DNA of 64,000 bases from Tanytarsus gracilentus (taxonomy: Eukaryota > Arthropoda > Insecta > Diptera > Chironomidae): contig JAXRKN010000044.1 in the NCBI GenBank assembly GCA_038502055.1, positions 3,816,001 through 3,880,000 on the forward strand, written 5' to 3'. Of this stretch, positions 48,723-63,400 are shown piece after piece (position 1 is the first letter of the stretch; each line of letters starts with the position of its first letter). Below the pieces are notes generated by a model that saw only the letters and a program-made list of their open reading frames with translations, did no database searches and was not told the DNA's origin. The position numbers and the translations under genes are program-made.

Positions 48723-49358
48723 ATTTATTTGATATGAAAAAATTTATTTAATTTTAAATTATTGTGAATTTCTTTCAGAGCGATTTTTCTTCTACTCATT
48801 TGCACATTTTCAAAGTAGAGCTTTTAACTAAAAGATGGCGTTTTACCGACAGCCGATTCAAAAAGGGGTTGTGATGTCAGTGTTGGTAAATTTTAACAAT
48901 TCTCAATTTTCATTTATGCCAGAAATCTTAAACCGTCAATTATTAAATTAAATTTTGTTCTAAGAATTTATTTACTTTTTAATTTTTAAAAAATTTTCCC
49001 ACATGTCCACGATATTTTTAATAATAAAAATCAACAGTTATCGTCTATTTATTGTTCAAGACACCTGATAGATATCCGAAAGATATCTTTATAGTTATCT
49101 TTATTGATAATTTTATTAACAGAATTGCTCTATCATCAATTAATTCTCGGAAGCTACAAAGAAAACGCTCAAAAAACACTATAAAAACTCCTATTTTAAA
49201 AAATAAATCTCTTGCATTAAAAAATCATTGATAAAGATAAGAAAATTGACTGCACTGATAAAAATCACAAAAAAAAGATAAAATTTATAGAAACTTACAC
49301 TTTGTTTGATTCTTATTTCATTTGTGTTTTGACCATCAGAATTGGAGGTGCTAAAATA

Positions 49359-52300
49359 ATGGAAGGAGAAACGGTAGCGGACTCTAATAGAATTGTTATG
49401 AGGGTAATTTCCGGTATTAAAGATTTAAATTTTTTAATTCTTACAAAATAATATCAAAAAGGAACCTCACGAGCATCGAACAGACAATGATGAAATTATA
49501 GAGATGGGAGGTTCTGGCTTGAGACGTAATGACAGTAATCTAAGCATATCTTCAAAAATGGTGAGTCCTTAAAAGTTTAAAATAAATTAAAAACGTGTGC
49601 GTCAAAAAATCTAACAAGCACAAAAACCAGAATGACATTTCGAAACTGAGTTTTGATAAAAGTGAATTAAATCCTTTAATGATACGTGAACAAAATTCAA
49701 ACACAAGAAGTAATGAATGGATTATAAAAAGGGCAATACCGAAAGGATTTTCCTGATGCTCATTTCGAGTGTCTTATTTGTGATGTATGTAAACATGATA
49801 GAAGAGGATTTAATGAAATAACAATCGGATAAGTCGGGTGAGCCTCTAAGTGGTTGGCAAACACTCATTTGTCAATAAATCACCAAATTTATTTTCTCTT
49901 CCGTGTGTGAGGAAATCATGTGATTGAACATCGGATTTACACTCAAAATCGACGTAAATCTATCTGAGTTATCGTCATTATTTTCTTTATAAAAAAATTC
50001 ATTATCAGTGCTCATCCTTTATCAATTGTATTAAAAAAGATAATTTTAAAAAATTTAGTTGAATGAGCGAAAAGTATTTGATAAAATTCACGAGATTTTC
50101 AAGATAAATTTTCAGCTCTTGATTTTTATTTGGAACTGGCAATTTTATAAAAAAAAGTTCCCACAATTAGCTCTTCAATCAATTTAATTTATTAAAAAAC
50201 CCAAAATGATTTTAAAACCCATAAGCTTCTTATTAAAATGACCCCTCGATATGGCTTCAGTCAAAATCAATATCAAACACTTTTAAAGTCTGCTAAATGA
50301 GTCACAATTACACGCACCACATATATCGTAATGAGTGAAAGGGTTCAGAAAAAAAGTGTATCACACGTCACACACGCTATGATGGAACTTATTCAGTTGG
50401 AAAATTTTCAAAAGAACGATTTTTCAAAGAATAAAAGAATTCGGATATTTATTGGTACAATGTTCGTTCAAATTCTTTGATGACTGTTTATATAGTTTCC
50501 GGTAGAATTATTTTACGAAACTAAATCCACATGCTTCATTATGCACATGTGAATTTTGCTTTGATGTTCATTAAATTTTTAAGAATTATATCATCGTCAA
50601 ATTTTTTTAAAATAGACATCGAGCAAAACCCTCCAACTTGAGTTGGTTCTTCCCAGTCAAATGATTGGCGACAATCCACATGGCTTTGATACTGTCTCTG
50701 GTGTTCACAACAGAAGATCGCGACCAGCATCTCGAACGGGAAGCTACCTAGAGTCAAAGTCACCGGGATTTGTCAACACGCGTCTTGTCAACTACAATCG
50801 TGGTCTTTCACATCAGCCATCAATCATTTCCAATCATCACACACATCACGAGCACATTCCACCGCCTTCAACGGAAGAAGAAAAGTCCAAAATGACTAGG
50901 TGAGAATTTCTCTGGAAATTTAAAAATCAATTAATTAAATAATTTTTTTTAACAGACGCTACTTTGCAACAATTTTCGCAATTTCTTATGCAATATTTTT
51001 GGTCATTTTTGGAATAATTGTTTTTGTCTTCGATGCAATTGTACCTCAACGTCCGATACCTCAAATATTTTGCATTTTTATGCTATCAGCCGCAATGGCT
51101 TATTTTATATTTCTCTACATCGACATTCGTCTTCACATCAGAAAAGCCAGAACAGCAGTTCGAGCGCGTGAAGCTCAAGTTAAAGAATATGAAGAGCAAA
51201 TGGCACAAGTCGAGGAAAATTTTCAAGCGTCTTTGGAGATGAGACGAACAGCAAATGGAAATATTAACGTTCAAATTCCTCTGCCGGACATTGTTATGAA
51301 TCCATTGAAGAAAATTTCACATCGATATTGCTTTGCCACTGGCAGACATGGTGAATTTCTCTACCTGAAAATTGGAGCCGCTTGGTTTTGTTTCGGTCTT
51401 CTTATCCATTCAATTCTACAAATTTCATATCAGGCCACATATCTCTCAGATGATACACCGGCGGAATGCCGAGATCCATTGCAGCTAACCGTCGATATTA
51501 TGTTCCCCATTTATTCGCTCTTCGTTTTATTTTTCATATTTAAATATTGCAATGTTATCATTAACAACTATCGAGGTGTAGCTCGAGTGATGCTCATGCA
51601 TGCAATCGGAACCACATTGGCCTTTTGGATATACACAATTGTAAATGAGACTGTACTTGCGATTAGAATAAAGCAAAAGAAAGGTAAAAAAAAGTAGATT
51701 AAATTAACAATTTAAACTAATTAATTTTTAAACAGACAAAGAAGAAAGTTTTTTGAGGACGGGAATTGCTTTCAACGATACGGAAGAAGATCCATGTCCA
51801 GGAGGAGACTTAGACACAATTCGTTCAACCATTTCTCCTTATCTTTATCCCTTCGTTATCGAGGTAATGCATTTTATGACATTTTATCATTCGTAAAGTA
51901 CTTAATTGACACTCAAATCCCCCATTGAGACACGAGCTTTTAATCACTCGATTAATTTGTAATTGAAAATTTTTTTAAAAGAGTTGAGAGAGATTTGGAA
52001 AAAGTTTAAATTTATTTTTCAAATGAAAATGAAATCCAAGGCCTGCTAAAATTTAACGGTTATTTAAAAATAATTTAAAAATTCTTCAAACAACTAAAAT
52101 TTTAAATTTAATTTTTAACAGTTTTGCATTTTGATTGTTGGAATTTTCTACATGATGTGGGCGAACATCAATCACTGTCCGAAAAAAGCTCATGGAGGTC
52201 ATGGAAGTCACGGAAGTAATAATTCTAATAAGGGTGTTGGGTAAGAATATTTTCTTAATTATTCACATATTTTTCATAAAAATATTTTTAAAGTAAAACA

Positions 52301-53354
52301 CAAAGCTTCAACACTCTCACGGCGATACCCGAAGAGCCTCACAAATCCGCGAACGTTCACAGACCACCAAGTTCACTCTCTGATCATTGTCACACAGTTG
52401 TGGGTCACGATAACGATTATCGAAGCAACATAGTCGTTTATGCAGACTGCCATAAAAGCAGTCGCGGTTTATTTGCCGGAATGTTGCTTCTTATTTTAAA
52501 AATCGTTTTTGTGATTTTACTCCATATCGCTGCGAGTAATCCGTGAGTTCTATACACAACCAATTAATTAACAATTAAGTATATTTTGATTTTTAATCAA
52601 TTAGCGATTACGTCGATTTGGGAGTGATGATTGATAGCATATTTGAGACTAGTATATTAGTCATCCTTATCATAGCTGTAATTGCCGCTTACTTCCAAAC
52701 TTCTAAACTCGATATCAATCTTCATCCTATGAGGTACTTGTGCTTCCGAATTATTTTAGAATTATGACCCTTTAATTGATGTTTAATTAATTCCAGTAAA
52801 CTCGATGACGTCCTGCTTTTCATAGCGATTCCCGCATTCTTTAGCGAAACAATTTTCTCAATGGTAAAATAAAATTAAAATGAATTAAAATTTCAGCCAT
52901 TAACGGAGCAATTTTAAATAGGTGCCGGCAATTGTTTATAATAACATAATAAATATTTTACGAATTATGGCACAGGTAATTGAAATTGATTGTCAACTTG
53001 ATGATTTTATTTTAATTAAATTTTTTGAAGCTCATTCAAATCCTCATACAAACACCTTGGATTATAGATGCCCTGCGACGCTGCTCAAACTCCGCAATTT
53101 TAAAGCAGCGAAAGCCGGGAAGGGAACTGGTGACTTTCTTGCTGATCGCCAATGTCGCTTTGTGGATTTATTATACTTTTTCGGTTAAGACGGCCGACAT
53201 CGGTGACATTCGATATTCATTTTATGGCGACGAACTGTGGAGTATTCTTAATCACCTCTCGCTGCCCCTCATCATGTTCTATCGTTTTCACGCGTCCGTA
53301 TGCTTAGTGGACATTTGGCGACACAGCTATGAACCGGGTGAATTTGCTCACTGA
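49359..53354 (+). CDS. Otopetrin proton channel
   Basis: Eleven exons join in phase: 49359-49403, 49462-49560, 50616-50899, 50956-51683, 51736-51863, 52122-52240, 52294-52542, 52605-52733, 52797-52863, 52922-52975 and 53031-53354, giving 741 aa. A polar N-terminus of about 140 residues precedes the first two membrane helices (about 145-172 and 179-202). A charged coiled segment and further hydrophobic helices follow, consistent with the 12-helix otopetrin plan. Family blocks include CFGLLIHSIL, GLFAGMLLLILKIVFVILLH, TPWIIDALRRCSNS and the C-terminal LPLIMFYRFHASVCLVDIW. Otopetrins are proton-selective channels used in acid sensing and in gravity or mineral organs. Which insect paralogue this is cannot be fixed. 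The first two small exons set the chosen start; alternative N-terminal exons are likely in the 1.1 kb intron before 50616. Confidence 0.92.
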
Positions 53355-53447
53355 GATGACACCAAAAGCGTCGGAGAGGACGAGTATCAAAGGCTCTTTC
53401 AAAAACAATAGGGTTACTCCTTTTTCATGTCAGTGCTGTTATTGTCA

Positions 53448-53453
53448 AATAAA
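53448..53453 (+). terminator. Candidate poly(A) signal of the otopetrin gene
   Basis: AATAAA lies about 94 bp after the stop codon at 53354. Confidence 0.5.
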
Positions 53454-56400
53454 ACATATTCCATCACCTATCTATCACGTTGTATTTTTAAATGCACTAG
53501 GCGCAATTTTTAATTAAAAAAGGAAATCAATTCTTGATGTAATGACAGTTCTTTCAGCGAGTGTGTCTCTGTTAATAGTTGGTAGCTATTGCGAGTTTTC
53601 AATTGACATTCTCTTTAATAAAGTTTATTGATTTATCTGCTGGGTACGAGTGAGATATCAGTGGATGTATGACAGACGTAAAACTCAATTAAAACGCTTT
53701 TGTTCCAGTTAATTAAAACATGAATGTAAAAATGGGGTAGAGTAATCGAATAAAATTCAATAATTTTTGCAAAGCAATTTTCACATAAACATGCACAGGA
53801 GTGAGCGAGTGTCTACATAGAAGAGTACCATCAATTTTCTTAAATTAAGTCAAAACTCAATTATCTGCATCAAACAACAACAAACATTTATTGAACTTTG
53901 AACATTTATAACAACATTATCGAGTCATAGTAGCAAAACAATACCTTTTCCGCCTCGCATTAATGCAATATATATGAACGATGATGGAAGCAGAATTGTT
54001 CAGACGCTCGAGAGGAAATAAAAAGTTACCTAGTGTGACGAGAGCAATGTAAAAATGCGCGCGAGAGAGCAAAAAAAAAGAATGAAATTTTTAACTTCCA
54101 AAATGCTTCAATTTTGTGAATTTATTGGGTGCTTGTTAATCCATTTTACTAAGAGTGTTAGTGATATGATAAATTTAGATCCCTTTTGTTGTATCCAAAA
54201 ATTATTATTTACCGTGAAAATTGTATTAAAAGGTTTATACATACACTCGATGCTGGTTGGTGGTGATAAAATAATTAAGTTTTTATTTTAGTGGGTCAAC
54301 CTCTTAAATTTATGTTTGCTCTAATTTGGTCATTTAATGAAAATTGTGGTTTTGCATTTAAATTTTTTTTGCTATAAACTTGCATCAATTTCTGTACATG
54401 TTCAATTTTTATTCAAAGAAGAATGAAGTTAAATTTTTTAAATGGAGTAAAATTATTTTTTATTAACTTCATAAAATTCCAAAATTTTAAATTTTTATTC
54501 CGTTAAAATTGTTTTTTAATTTTTAACAACTTTCTAATTTTATTTTTGTAACATTTCAATTTTACAAAACTTTGCAAACTATTATCACACAAAAATTCTT
54601 TCTCTCCCTCGAAAGCAATTATTTTTTTAATAGGTGTTCCGATTTTCGCCAAACGGTAAGTAATCACTAGGCATGGCCTAGAGTCTATGTATGCAAATTT
54701 ACTGATTCAACTATACCTACCTCGTTGATTCAATCGAATCGTTAAAAAATAAAATAAATAATGAAAAACTAGTGAATGAGACAATGACGGGATGGGTATT
54801 CTGTATTCTGAAAGCAAGTTGTGGAGTAAAAAATATTTAATATGACATTTTCCACTCAAGTGAAACATTACTCACACACAAATAACTTTAACATATAGAG
54901 AAAAAAAATCAGTCACAATTTATCATTTGATTGAAACATACTTCGACAAATTTTGTGCCAGCAAATTTAGTTTTACAGAAAGTTGCAAGAAATTTGTAAA
55001 GTTTAAGAGGAGTTAAAAGGGTTCATGCAAGAGGTTAAAACGAGATAATTTTGCTCATATTGTTTTCTCTCGTGTGTTCAACGGTGTTTTGTACTCTTTA
55101 GAAAATTATCGCTTAAGTGCATGCGTTTATTGAAAAGCAATTAGACAAAAATTAGAGCTCAAATTTTTAAAATAATTTTCGAGTATGAATAAATTTTAAA
55201 AATCTCAAAGTGTCACCTCGGTCAGGCCGTCCTATCCTGAAAAATCACAACTGCTCATTCCCTCACGTTTTTCTTGTTGCGTTTATTAAGAACCGACAAC
55301 ATTTATTTTAAAATATGACACATACCGGGCAGAGGAGCGCATGCTTGTTGAAGTAGTCGGGTCGCTTACGAATATAGAGATAGATGTGTTCGTTTCATCC
55401 CCCCATCTTCCGTGAGTCTGTGAACGATTATAGGTTATAGGAAATTTTTAATTCTCCTGAATTCCCGAATGTGATGATGTAGATGTGATTCGAACGTTTT
55501 CCTTCGTCGCCCTGACTTCGTGCTCGTGAGCTCCTGAACGTGTTGCTGAAAAAAAATTATTATGCTGCCAGAAGCGAAAAAGTTGGCAGTACATTCGGTG
55601 AGGTAATACATTGTGGACATGAGGTAGAGACTTGTCAATAATTAAAAATTTCTCTCCTCGAGTGTCTTTCAAGACTTAACAAAAAATTTACAACTTACCG
55701 TCGAGACTTAGAAAAAAATATATATATCCTTCTTCTATGTGCGGGTTTCGTGATGAGCGGATTTTTCTATCACTCAAATTAATTCGTTGTCGACGAAACC
55801 TGCATTTCGAGGAAAGGATTTGGAGGAGAAAAATCATCACAGTTACGATTAAATGAAAAAAAAAGAGTTCAATCGGTTTATCTTCTCATCGAGGTGAAAT
55901 TGTCATTATGAGCTGAAAATTAAAAACGCCATAAAATTGGACGGGAATTGCTGATTTCCTTTTCTGCTCGCTGAAGGGAAATTATTAGAAATGGAAATGC
56001 GAGGTAAATATTTTTTATTTCTTTTAATATAAAATTATTTTTGAGTTTTTCCAGCTTAAATTTTTTGTAAAGCGATTGAAGATTTTTAAGTACAGTAATT
56101 CTTGGAACGAATTTAACCTCCCCAAAAAAATTGTTATGGTTTCTCTGATTAAATTTCCGGAAAATCCCAGATTTTTATGAAATCACAAATCGCTTTGCAC
56201 CCCTTGAAATTTTACTAACCCTTTTTCTTCTTTCTCTGTTCAATGAATTTCTAGACTCACAAAAAATATTGGAAGAACTTTATAAATTTACGGCAACTCT
56301 TGTTGACAACCATATTACAATTTACACACCACTGCAACCACCAAAAATCCAATTTAAAAGCCGACAACATTTTAAATTTCTTTACTTTTTATTCAAATTT

Positions 56401-56739
56401 TATCATCATTTCAACGAAAAAAAAATGAAAAGTTTATTATATTTAGGGTTCAATTAAATCAAAGTGTGTAAGCGCAATTTCTCATAATTTAAAAATAAAA
56501 GTACTTTTACCTAAAAGATTTTTCATTGAAAAAAAAAGAGAAAATTAAATAAGAAGTTGGGCAGTATCTAAAAAACCTTTAATGAAAGGTTTTCTTTTTT
56601 TTGAGAACTCATATTCAATTTTAACTAACAAGGAATTAGGCGAGAATGAGAAAATTTTCTAAATGGCTGCACAGATGCATTGGCGAGAAATTGCGCAAAA
56701 AGTCTTAAGTGTATGGAGAACGCGAGGCGATATTCCATT
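53454..56739. other. 3.3 kb gap between otopetrin and Hmt4-20, no gene recognised
   Basis: AT-rich sequence with only short, low-complexity frames. A slightly GC-richer patch at about 55200-55680 has two overlapping minus-strand frames of 67 and 74 codons with no recognisable domain. The right end holds the Hmt4-20 3' UTR, with minus-strand AATAAA at 56433-56438 as a possible poly(A) signal. Confidence 0.5.
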
Positions 56740-58604
56740 TCATGTAAAAACGGTATTAGTAACCAGGATGTTGTTGGCTGGCAATAGGTTGGAATTATTC
56801 TTTATCCTAACATCTGATTCGTTTGAAAAAGATTCCACAGTGCTGGGAATGTTTAAAATTTTCATCTCGTTCTCACCAAACAGCAATTTTACCCGTTTAG
56901 TTGGCATTTGAATCGATTTTTCGTCAATGTTACAAATATGCTTATTATCCTTCATATCTCTATCACGCGAATATTTGTTCTTCTTATGTTTACGGCGCTT
57001 TTTCTGCTTTTTTGAAGCATTCGAACCGACCTCGCTTGATTGATCGGAGAATCCTTCTATGCCTTCGGTCCTTAAAATTTCATATTCAGGCTCGGAATCG
57101 CCATTATTATATTCGGGACTTGATCTTTTCACTCGGATCGTGAGCTTCAGACGTTTTTCGGGATTTTGTGTGTTAATTAGTAGTTCAGTTTTGTTCTCCC
57201 AGCTCGAAGAACTCTCGCTTTCGCTGAGACGAGCAGTCTTCGGTTTTTTGCCATTAAACATTTCATCGCTGTTGATTTTATGCTTCGCAAGAGCATCAAT
57301 ACCGTTATCTAAAATAAATTTAATTTAAATTTAAAATTAAATAATAAATAATTAAAATTTACCGTAATTATTTCTTCGATTTTTATCACAATTTTTCAAT
57401 AAATTCCTAGATGTTTCCGTCTCACTGCGTCTCTCCATAATTTCCGATGCTCTCTTTGTGGATCGCGTTGAAATTGTCATGCTCGTATTTTCAGGTTGTT
57501 GTTTCGAAGCTTGGGCAATAATCATTTCAGCGTCATACTTTGTTACGTTGCACTTTTTCCTCAGCTCTTGCATATTTAAATCTAGTGCTGTCTCTGAGCC
57601 TTTCTCTTCTGATGGTTTCTTCTTGCGGTTAATTCTATTATCTGTCTCACGCAGCTTATAGCCAGAAGTTTTTTCCTCCGACGAATCGTCATTTGTTTTC
57701 GAAAATGCACCGCTGCAGCGTCTCTCGCAGGTTTCACATTCACAATATCGATTATTTTCTCCGAAAAAATCCTCGCCATAGAAGCAAGTGATTTCTTCTC
57801 CCACCTCGATGTCACGTAATACTTTGACGCATGCTGTATCTCGACCGGTCGGGACGAGCTTGCAGTTGGGACGACAATCATGCTATTTTTAAATAAAATA
57901 ATTTTTTTTCTAAATTATTTTGTCAATTAAGAGACTCACATTTAAATACGCCGCTGGACCCAGCCAGAGCTGTGCACAATTTTTTCTACAGCTGTACATA
58001 ACTGAAAAGTCATTTTTGCCTTGATGCAGTAAGGCAGCCTCCTCAGCACTGCTCATTTCGGCGATGACGCCAATTAGACACTCAATTTTGTCGTTCTTGA
58101 ACCACCGCTTGGTTGCCTGCACTTTGGCCCCCTTCAGGCCCTCCATCGAGTACCGGTAGCACGGTGAAATGCAGAATCCAGCATCTTTGTCATAAATCCT
58201 CAGATATTTGAGTATCTTAAAGAATAAAATTATAAATGCATTGAAAGTTGCACAACTATGTTAAAATTTTGCCGTACGTGTGCGTAGAGCCTCCGTTGCA
58301 GCAGTTTACTTTTGCTGTGATACGACCGTGGAATCCAGTCACCGTCCATAATTAAGTTCATAGTCTTTTCGTAGTTTTGGTTTTTAATAAAGTCCTCGAT
58401 AATTTTCCGCAGCTCATCTCGATTGATTCGCAATGGCTTATATCTGATGTTCATCTTGTGGGTCTGGAAGCCGAGCATCACGTCAACAACAAGACCCGTC
58501 GCCATGTCGTCGTTCTCTGCCAATTCTTTCGGATTTTGTTCCTTCCCCACTGAATGCATTTTGCTGAACAGATTGTGAGAATCTTTCTCTTTCTCAACTA
58601 CCAT
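56740..58604 (-). CDS. Hmt4-20: Histone H4-K20 methyltransferase (SUV4-20 / KMT5B-C type)
   Basis: Four exons join in phase: 58604-58278, 58215-57940, 57882-57363 and 57308-56740, giving 563 aa. The N-terminal Suv4-20 block is present (AENDDMATGLVVDVMLGFQT, HKMNIRYKPL). The SET domain follows (about 110-256), with NDFSVMYSCRKNCAQLWLGP, the S-adenosylmethionine motif Asn201-His202-Asp203-Cys204 split across an exon junction, and FYGEDFFG at 235-242. Post-SET cysteines 248, 250 and 253 (YCECETCERR) bind zinc. The C-terminal 300 residues are low-complexity, Lys/Ser/Glu-rich and basic. The enzyme makes H4K20me2/me3 in pericentric heterochromatin and after DNA damage. It is much shorter than the Drosophila protein, the difference being in the tail. 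An acceptor-like site just upstream of the ATG suggests a leader intron. Confidence 0.95.
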
Positions 58605-60485
58605 TTCACTTATGAACTAAAACGAGATGTTCAATGAAGATTTTTAATTAAACAATTATTTCCATTCTTGCGAGAATTTTTTTCTTTTTTTATGCTTTGA
58701 AAAAAAAAGTATGGCTTTCAAAAATTGAGACAGAAAGAATATTCTTTTTACTCTAATTTCGCCACAAGCGCGTGTGCTCAACTCAACTTACTTAACTTAC
58801 TTCAAGTCTATGTATTTCACTTATTTTAAACTAATTAAACGCAAGGAGATTAGCATTTTCTGTACGATAGCTTTATTTTTAATAATTTTTTGTTTTTTTT
58901 TCGTCGAAAAAAAATTAAGTGTCGAACTCAGTGAAATTTTCTTTTTGAATAATTAAAATACGTTGCGAAAAAGTTATACGTTTTTAATAATTTTATGATT
59001 AAAATTATTTTTAAATCTTTCTAAAATAAATTAAATGAATTTCAACGCCTGAAAAGTTAAAAAAAACGTTAAATATCTCTAAAAAATTTAAAGTTTAAAA
59101 TTATTTAATGTTCCTCGCAATAATAATTAATATCGTCAACTTAAAGACAGTTCCAGCTTCAAATTCTCTCGATTTAAATTGTTAATTGCTCTTTAATTCT
59201 AACTTTATAACTTAAACTTGTGTTATTTAACTCACAAACGCTCCCCAACATTTTCTAACGTGATTTTTTTAATTTTAAATCGTGTAACCTGAACTATGCT
59301 CGAAACCTCACTAAGTCAAAAAACGTTCGTTTTAGTTAAGGTGTTGATAGTGTTTAGATTTGGCTCGTCTTTTAAAATCGAGTTAAAATTTTAATCGAAA
59401 AAATAGCCAAAAATTCGGTTGAAAATTGGCAGAAAAGTGTTTTAAAAGTTTAAACCATCAACAAAGTCCACTGGCGACTCGAAAAAAAGCAGTTAATCTT
59501 GGACAATATTAGAATTTTACTTGAAAATTTGAGAGGTTATTGCATTTTTTACTAATTATTTTTTCAAAATTTTTACGAGTGATTTTAAATCCTAATTGGA
59601 GTAATTAATTCGCTAAATTAGCAAATAGTGACGAATAGTGCGTGTCAGTGAGCTCCTCTCCGTGCATAAATTGTGAATTTAATTGAAGTTTCGCACAAAA
59701 ATCAATAGAAATTCTTAGAAAATAAAAATGTCTGAAAAAAATCAACGAAAGTCATAACATTGAACTATAGAAGATTTTAGTGTCCACGAATTTACGAATA
59801 ATAGAACTTCCGACTCAAAATTATAACATCCAGTTCGCATCGTATATCGAAATCACGCAACAACCAGAGGAGTTGAACAAGAGATCAAGACTTGATGAAT
59901 AGGAGACATATTGGAAGTGAAAAGGTACGAAAAGAAAAGAACCCCATCATTTTTATTGTATGTACATATATATAAACTTATGGTGCGTAAACTCAATCGC
60001 GTATTATCGTTGCATACTTTTGTCTGAAAGTGATTTTTTTTTTCATGTGCCGACATTTTTAAAGTGACTAAAAAATTTATTGTCGACCAGATGAAAAGTT
60101 TTTCATTTTGCGAGCATAGCAATGTAACTTACTGGTCGCTATCTAAATTTAATGCTAGTTAGCTAAATTAAACATAAATTTTTAAAAATAATTTTCTTCT
60201 CTTTCTCTCCCATCATCACCATAAAATAAAAAAAACTACAAACGAACATCATCATCGTCGGTCGGGTCGTGTATAGAGAGAAAAAAATTGTTCATTTGGA
60301 ATTTGGAAGAAAAAAAATGAATCTAAGTGAATGAGCATAAACTGAATAGCGATAGTTAATGTCAAATAAACGTTACCAATCTGGAGGTATATTTTTTTCT
60401 CTTTTTCTCCTTTTTAATCAACATTAATTTCTGAATCATTTAAAAATGCTCCTTTCAATTGCTCCGTAAAGGCGCTGCAATAAAA
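58605..60485. other. Divergent promoter region between Hmt4-20 and Tlk
   Basis: 1.9 kb with no coding exon. An initiator-like TCAGTG occurs near 59645 on the plus strand, and a nine-codon ORF beginning at 59728 could be an upstream ORF in a Tlk leader. Both assignments are guesses from motifs. Confidence 0.4.
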
Positions 60486-63400
60486 ATGGACCATTTCCAA
60501 CCCGATCTACATCCAAGGAAGCAAGAACTTTTGGAAGCTAGATTTCTCGGTGCCAATTTAAAGATGGTAAGTGTGCAGCACATTTCAAAGTTTTTCGAGG
60601 GTGTGGTGAGCGAAAGTACGTTTGAAATTTATATCCTTTCCAAACTATCATACGCCGCTCGCAAAGAGTGACGGCGAAAAAAAAAATTTCATCCAGAACT
60701 TTTTTTTTTACTAAAATTTTCATGTTTCAAGAATTCATGTTGCAAAAAGAAAAAAAAAGTACTTGAGAAAGGAGAAAAATAGATCTGTTGCACTAATATT
60801 ATTGAGTAAATCGTCTTAAATAGCAGAAAAAAAATCAAAAAATATCGAGCATAAATAGGTGAACAAGAAAAAGAGAGAAGAAAAAAAAATTAGGAAATTT
60901 GCTTATGTATAAAGAGATGAAATGTCCTTTAGCACAGTTGCTTATGCTAATATTACATTGTTATCAGTTGAACTTCAATACATACATGCGCCACACACAT
61001 AAACTCTCAATACACTTTTCAAACTCTCCCATCACCACATAACTGCGCTCGGTCTCGACTTTCTCACCATGCCTGTTGTTGTACTTTTCTTTCTTTTCGG
61101 TCGTTTCTAAATCATCACTTAGTCAAATCAAGTATAGAATTAATTATTCATTTTCGTGGATATTTTTTCTTCGAAAAGGGAGAAGAGAAAGAAATGTGTA
61201 CGAATGATAATTGTGTGCGCGCTGCAGTTGAATCAGTTGGGATCAAAAAATACATAAATGATATATAAAGTTGACTTTATTTTGATTGTCGGCCATATTA
61301 AAATGTGACGTCACCGTCAAGGAAAAGTGAGAAGAAAAGTACAAAAAAAAGTTAAATGATTGCGCAGTCATAAACGAATAACCCACGTGGTCTGTTATGT
61401 GTTTGTGAGATTTGTGTCTGAATTCTTTTTCTCATCTATTCCTCATATAAAGCTCATTTATGTGTTAACTTCAAGTCCATATAAAGTTGGTCGATCGCAA
61501 GGAAGATTTTATAATTTAATTCCGGTAACTTGAGATTTATCGCGCGTGTGCCTTATACTTAGAGAGAGCCATCATCATATAATATTGCCGAATTGCTTAA
61601 GAGAATCATCGGGGGGAAGAATTGAGAGAGAAAGAGAGTTTTGGCTCATGCTAACACTAATGCTGCCGAGCGCAAATGTATTTTACGTTGCGTATGCGTA
61701 CAAGCACTTTAGCTTGTAGTGGTTACTATATGTATGGAAAAAGTATAAATCGTATGAATGAATTTGATGGTGTGGTAGACAACCGAGCTACATTTTGTTG
61801 AGAGAAGAAAAAAAATGAGCAAGAATTATCGTGCGATTGTTGCTAATAAATTGACTAGTTAAAAGAAATAGGAAAAAAGATTTTTAAAGTGAAATTCAAT
61901 TTAGAATAATGATAATTTTCGTCTTCTCCTCATAATAGCTCATTGCCAGACGTTACAGTTGAGTAATTGAGCGACTAAATGTAAGAGTTTAACGAAAAAA
62001 TTATTTCGGTTAGCCAAATAGGAATTTGTGTGATAAAAAAAAAGGAATGAGAAAATGTAATTCTTACAATGGAGTAAATTTTTGCCATTTAATGACTTTA
62101 ATTGGATACATTCGATGATGTTTGTGCTACTAATTTGAATTTCGGCGCTTTTTGAAATTGAATTTAAATCGAATGGTGAAAAAAGTTCGTTTGATAGAGG
62201 AGGCGAGAATCCAACATAAATTTTTACTGTCGTCCATATTGTTTTTATTGATGAAAATTTTGCAATTTCTTACTTCTTCTCCGCTCACGAAGAATTTCAT
62301 TTTTTTTCGCTCATGGGACTTTGTTCATGTCTCTTTTGACGTGAAAATTTTTATGGAAAATTTTAAAAAATGATTAAATGAGCTATAGCAAATTGAATAT
62401 TAATACTTATTTTATAATTTTGTGTGTTTTAGATGTCCGCGGCGACTTCTTTGCAAATGGCACCTCAGTCAGCGATAGCACAAGTTAATCAAAATCCTAA
62501 TCATTCCCTACAACTCGGAGCAGCCACCACGCCAACAACGCCAACCACAACAACTAGTGCCCAAAACCAGGATTCTAACATGAGCACTGGTTCCTCTCAT
62601 AGCGATAAAGATAATTTAATTGATAGGGATGTTTTATCACAAGCAATAATCAATACGACGCCCGAGAAACTTCCTCGACAACAATCCGAGAGGAAGCGTA
62701 AGCGAAAACCCAACATAGAAGACAACGGTGGTGGACCACCGGCTGTTCGGACATTATCGAGTGTAAATGACCTAGGTAGAGAGAGTGTGCACAGCGCTAA
62801 AGGACAACGCATAACAATATCCAGTCAAAGTAACGACAACAAGAAAATCAATGACTATTTTCACTCAAAACATTCGGCTGCGGCTAATCGGCAAGGAGGC
62901 GTGAAAAGTCCCTCTCCACAGCACGCATCATTTCACATGTTTCCGCCAAGTCCACAACCTCCTCCGCCTCACGTACACTCATTGAATGCCAGCAATCAGG
63001 ATTACTTTAAATCTCGCTCGACGGCACCTCCTCAGCCGACAAGTTCGGTCGTTCCTAGCGTCACCAATAACAACCTAATGAATCTGACGAGTTCGTCTGG
63101 CGTCTCCTCCTTGTGTCCCACGGTTACAAACTCATCACTAGTAGTATCACAGCAACAATCCTCTCCACAATCGAATCACCTTATCCATCTTCACAATCAA
63201 AATAGCCAACAATCGCTTACACTCGGTGCTGCTGCTCTTTTATGTCAAAATATGGTACACAAATCGGTGCAAACCGACTTGAGTTTGATTGAGATGCAGG
63301 ATAGAGATAATGATATTGAATCAAATAAACTAAAGTATGAGGATTTATCGCGCGTATCGGACGAGCAAAAGACTCAAATTACTGCTCACAATAAGGCGCT

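Noticed and set aside
54055..54291. 78-codon plus-strand open frame after otopetrin
   Set aside because: AT-driven composition, no similarity recognised, no promoter or splice context.
55435..55672. Two overlapping minus-strand open frames of 67 and 74 codons
   Set aside because: Overlapping frames of similar length suggest chance in a GC-richer patch; no domain, no splice links to Hmt4-20.
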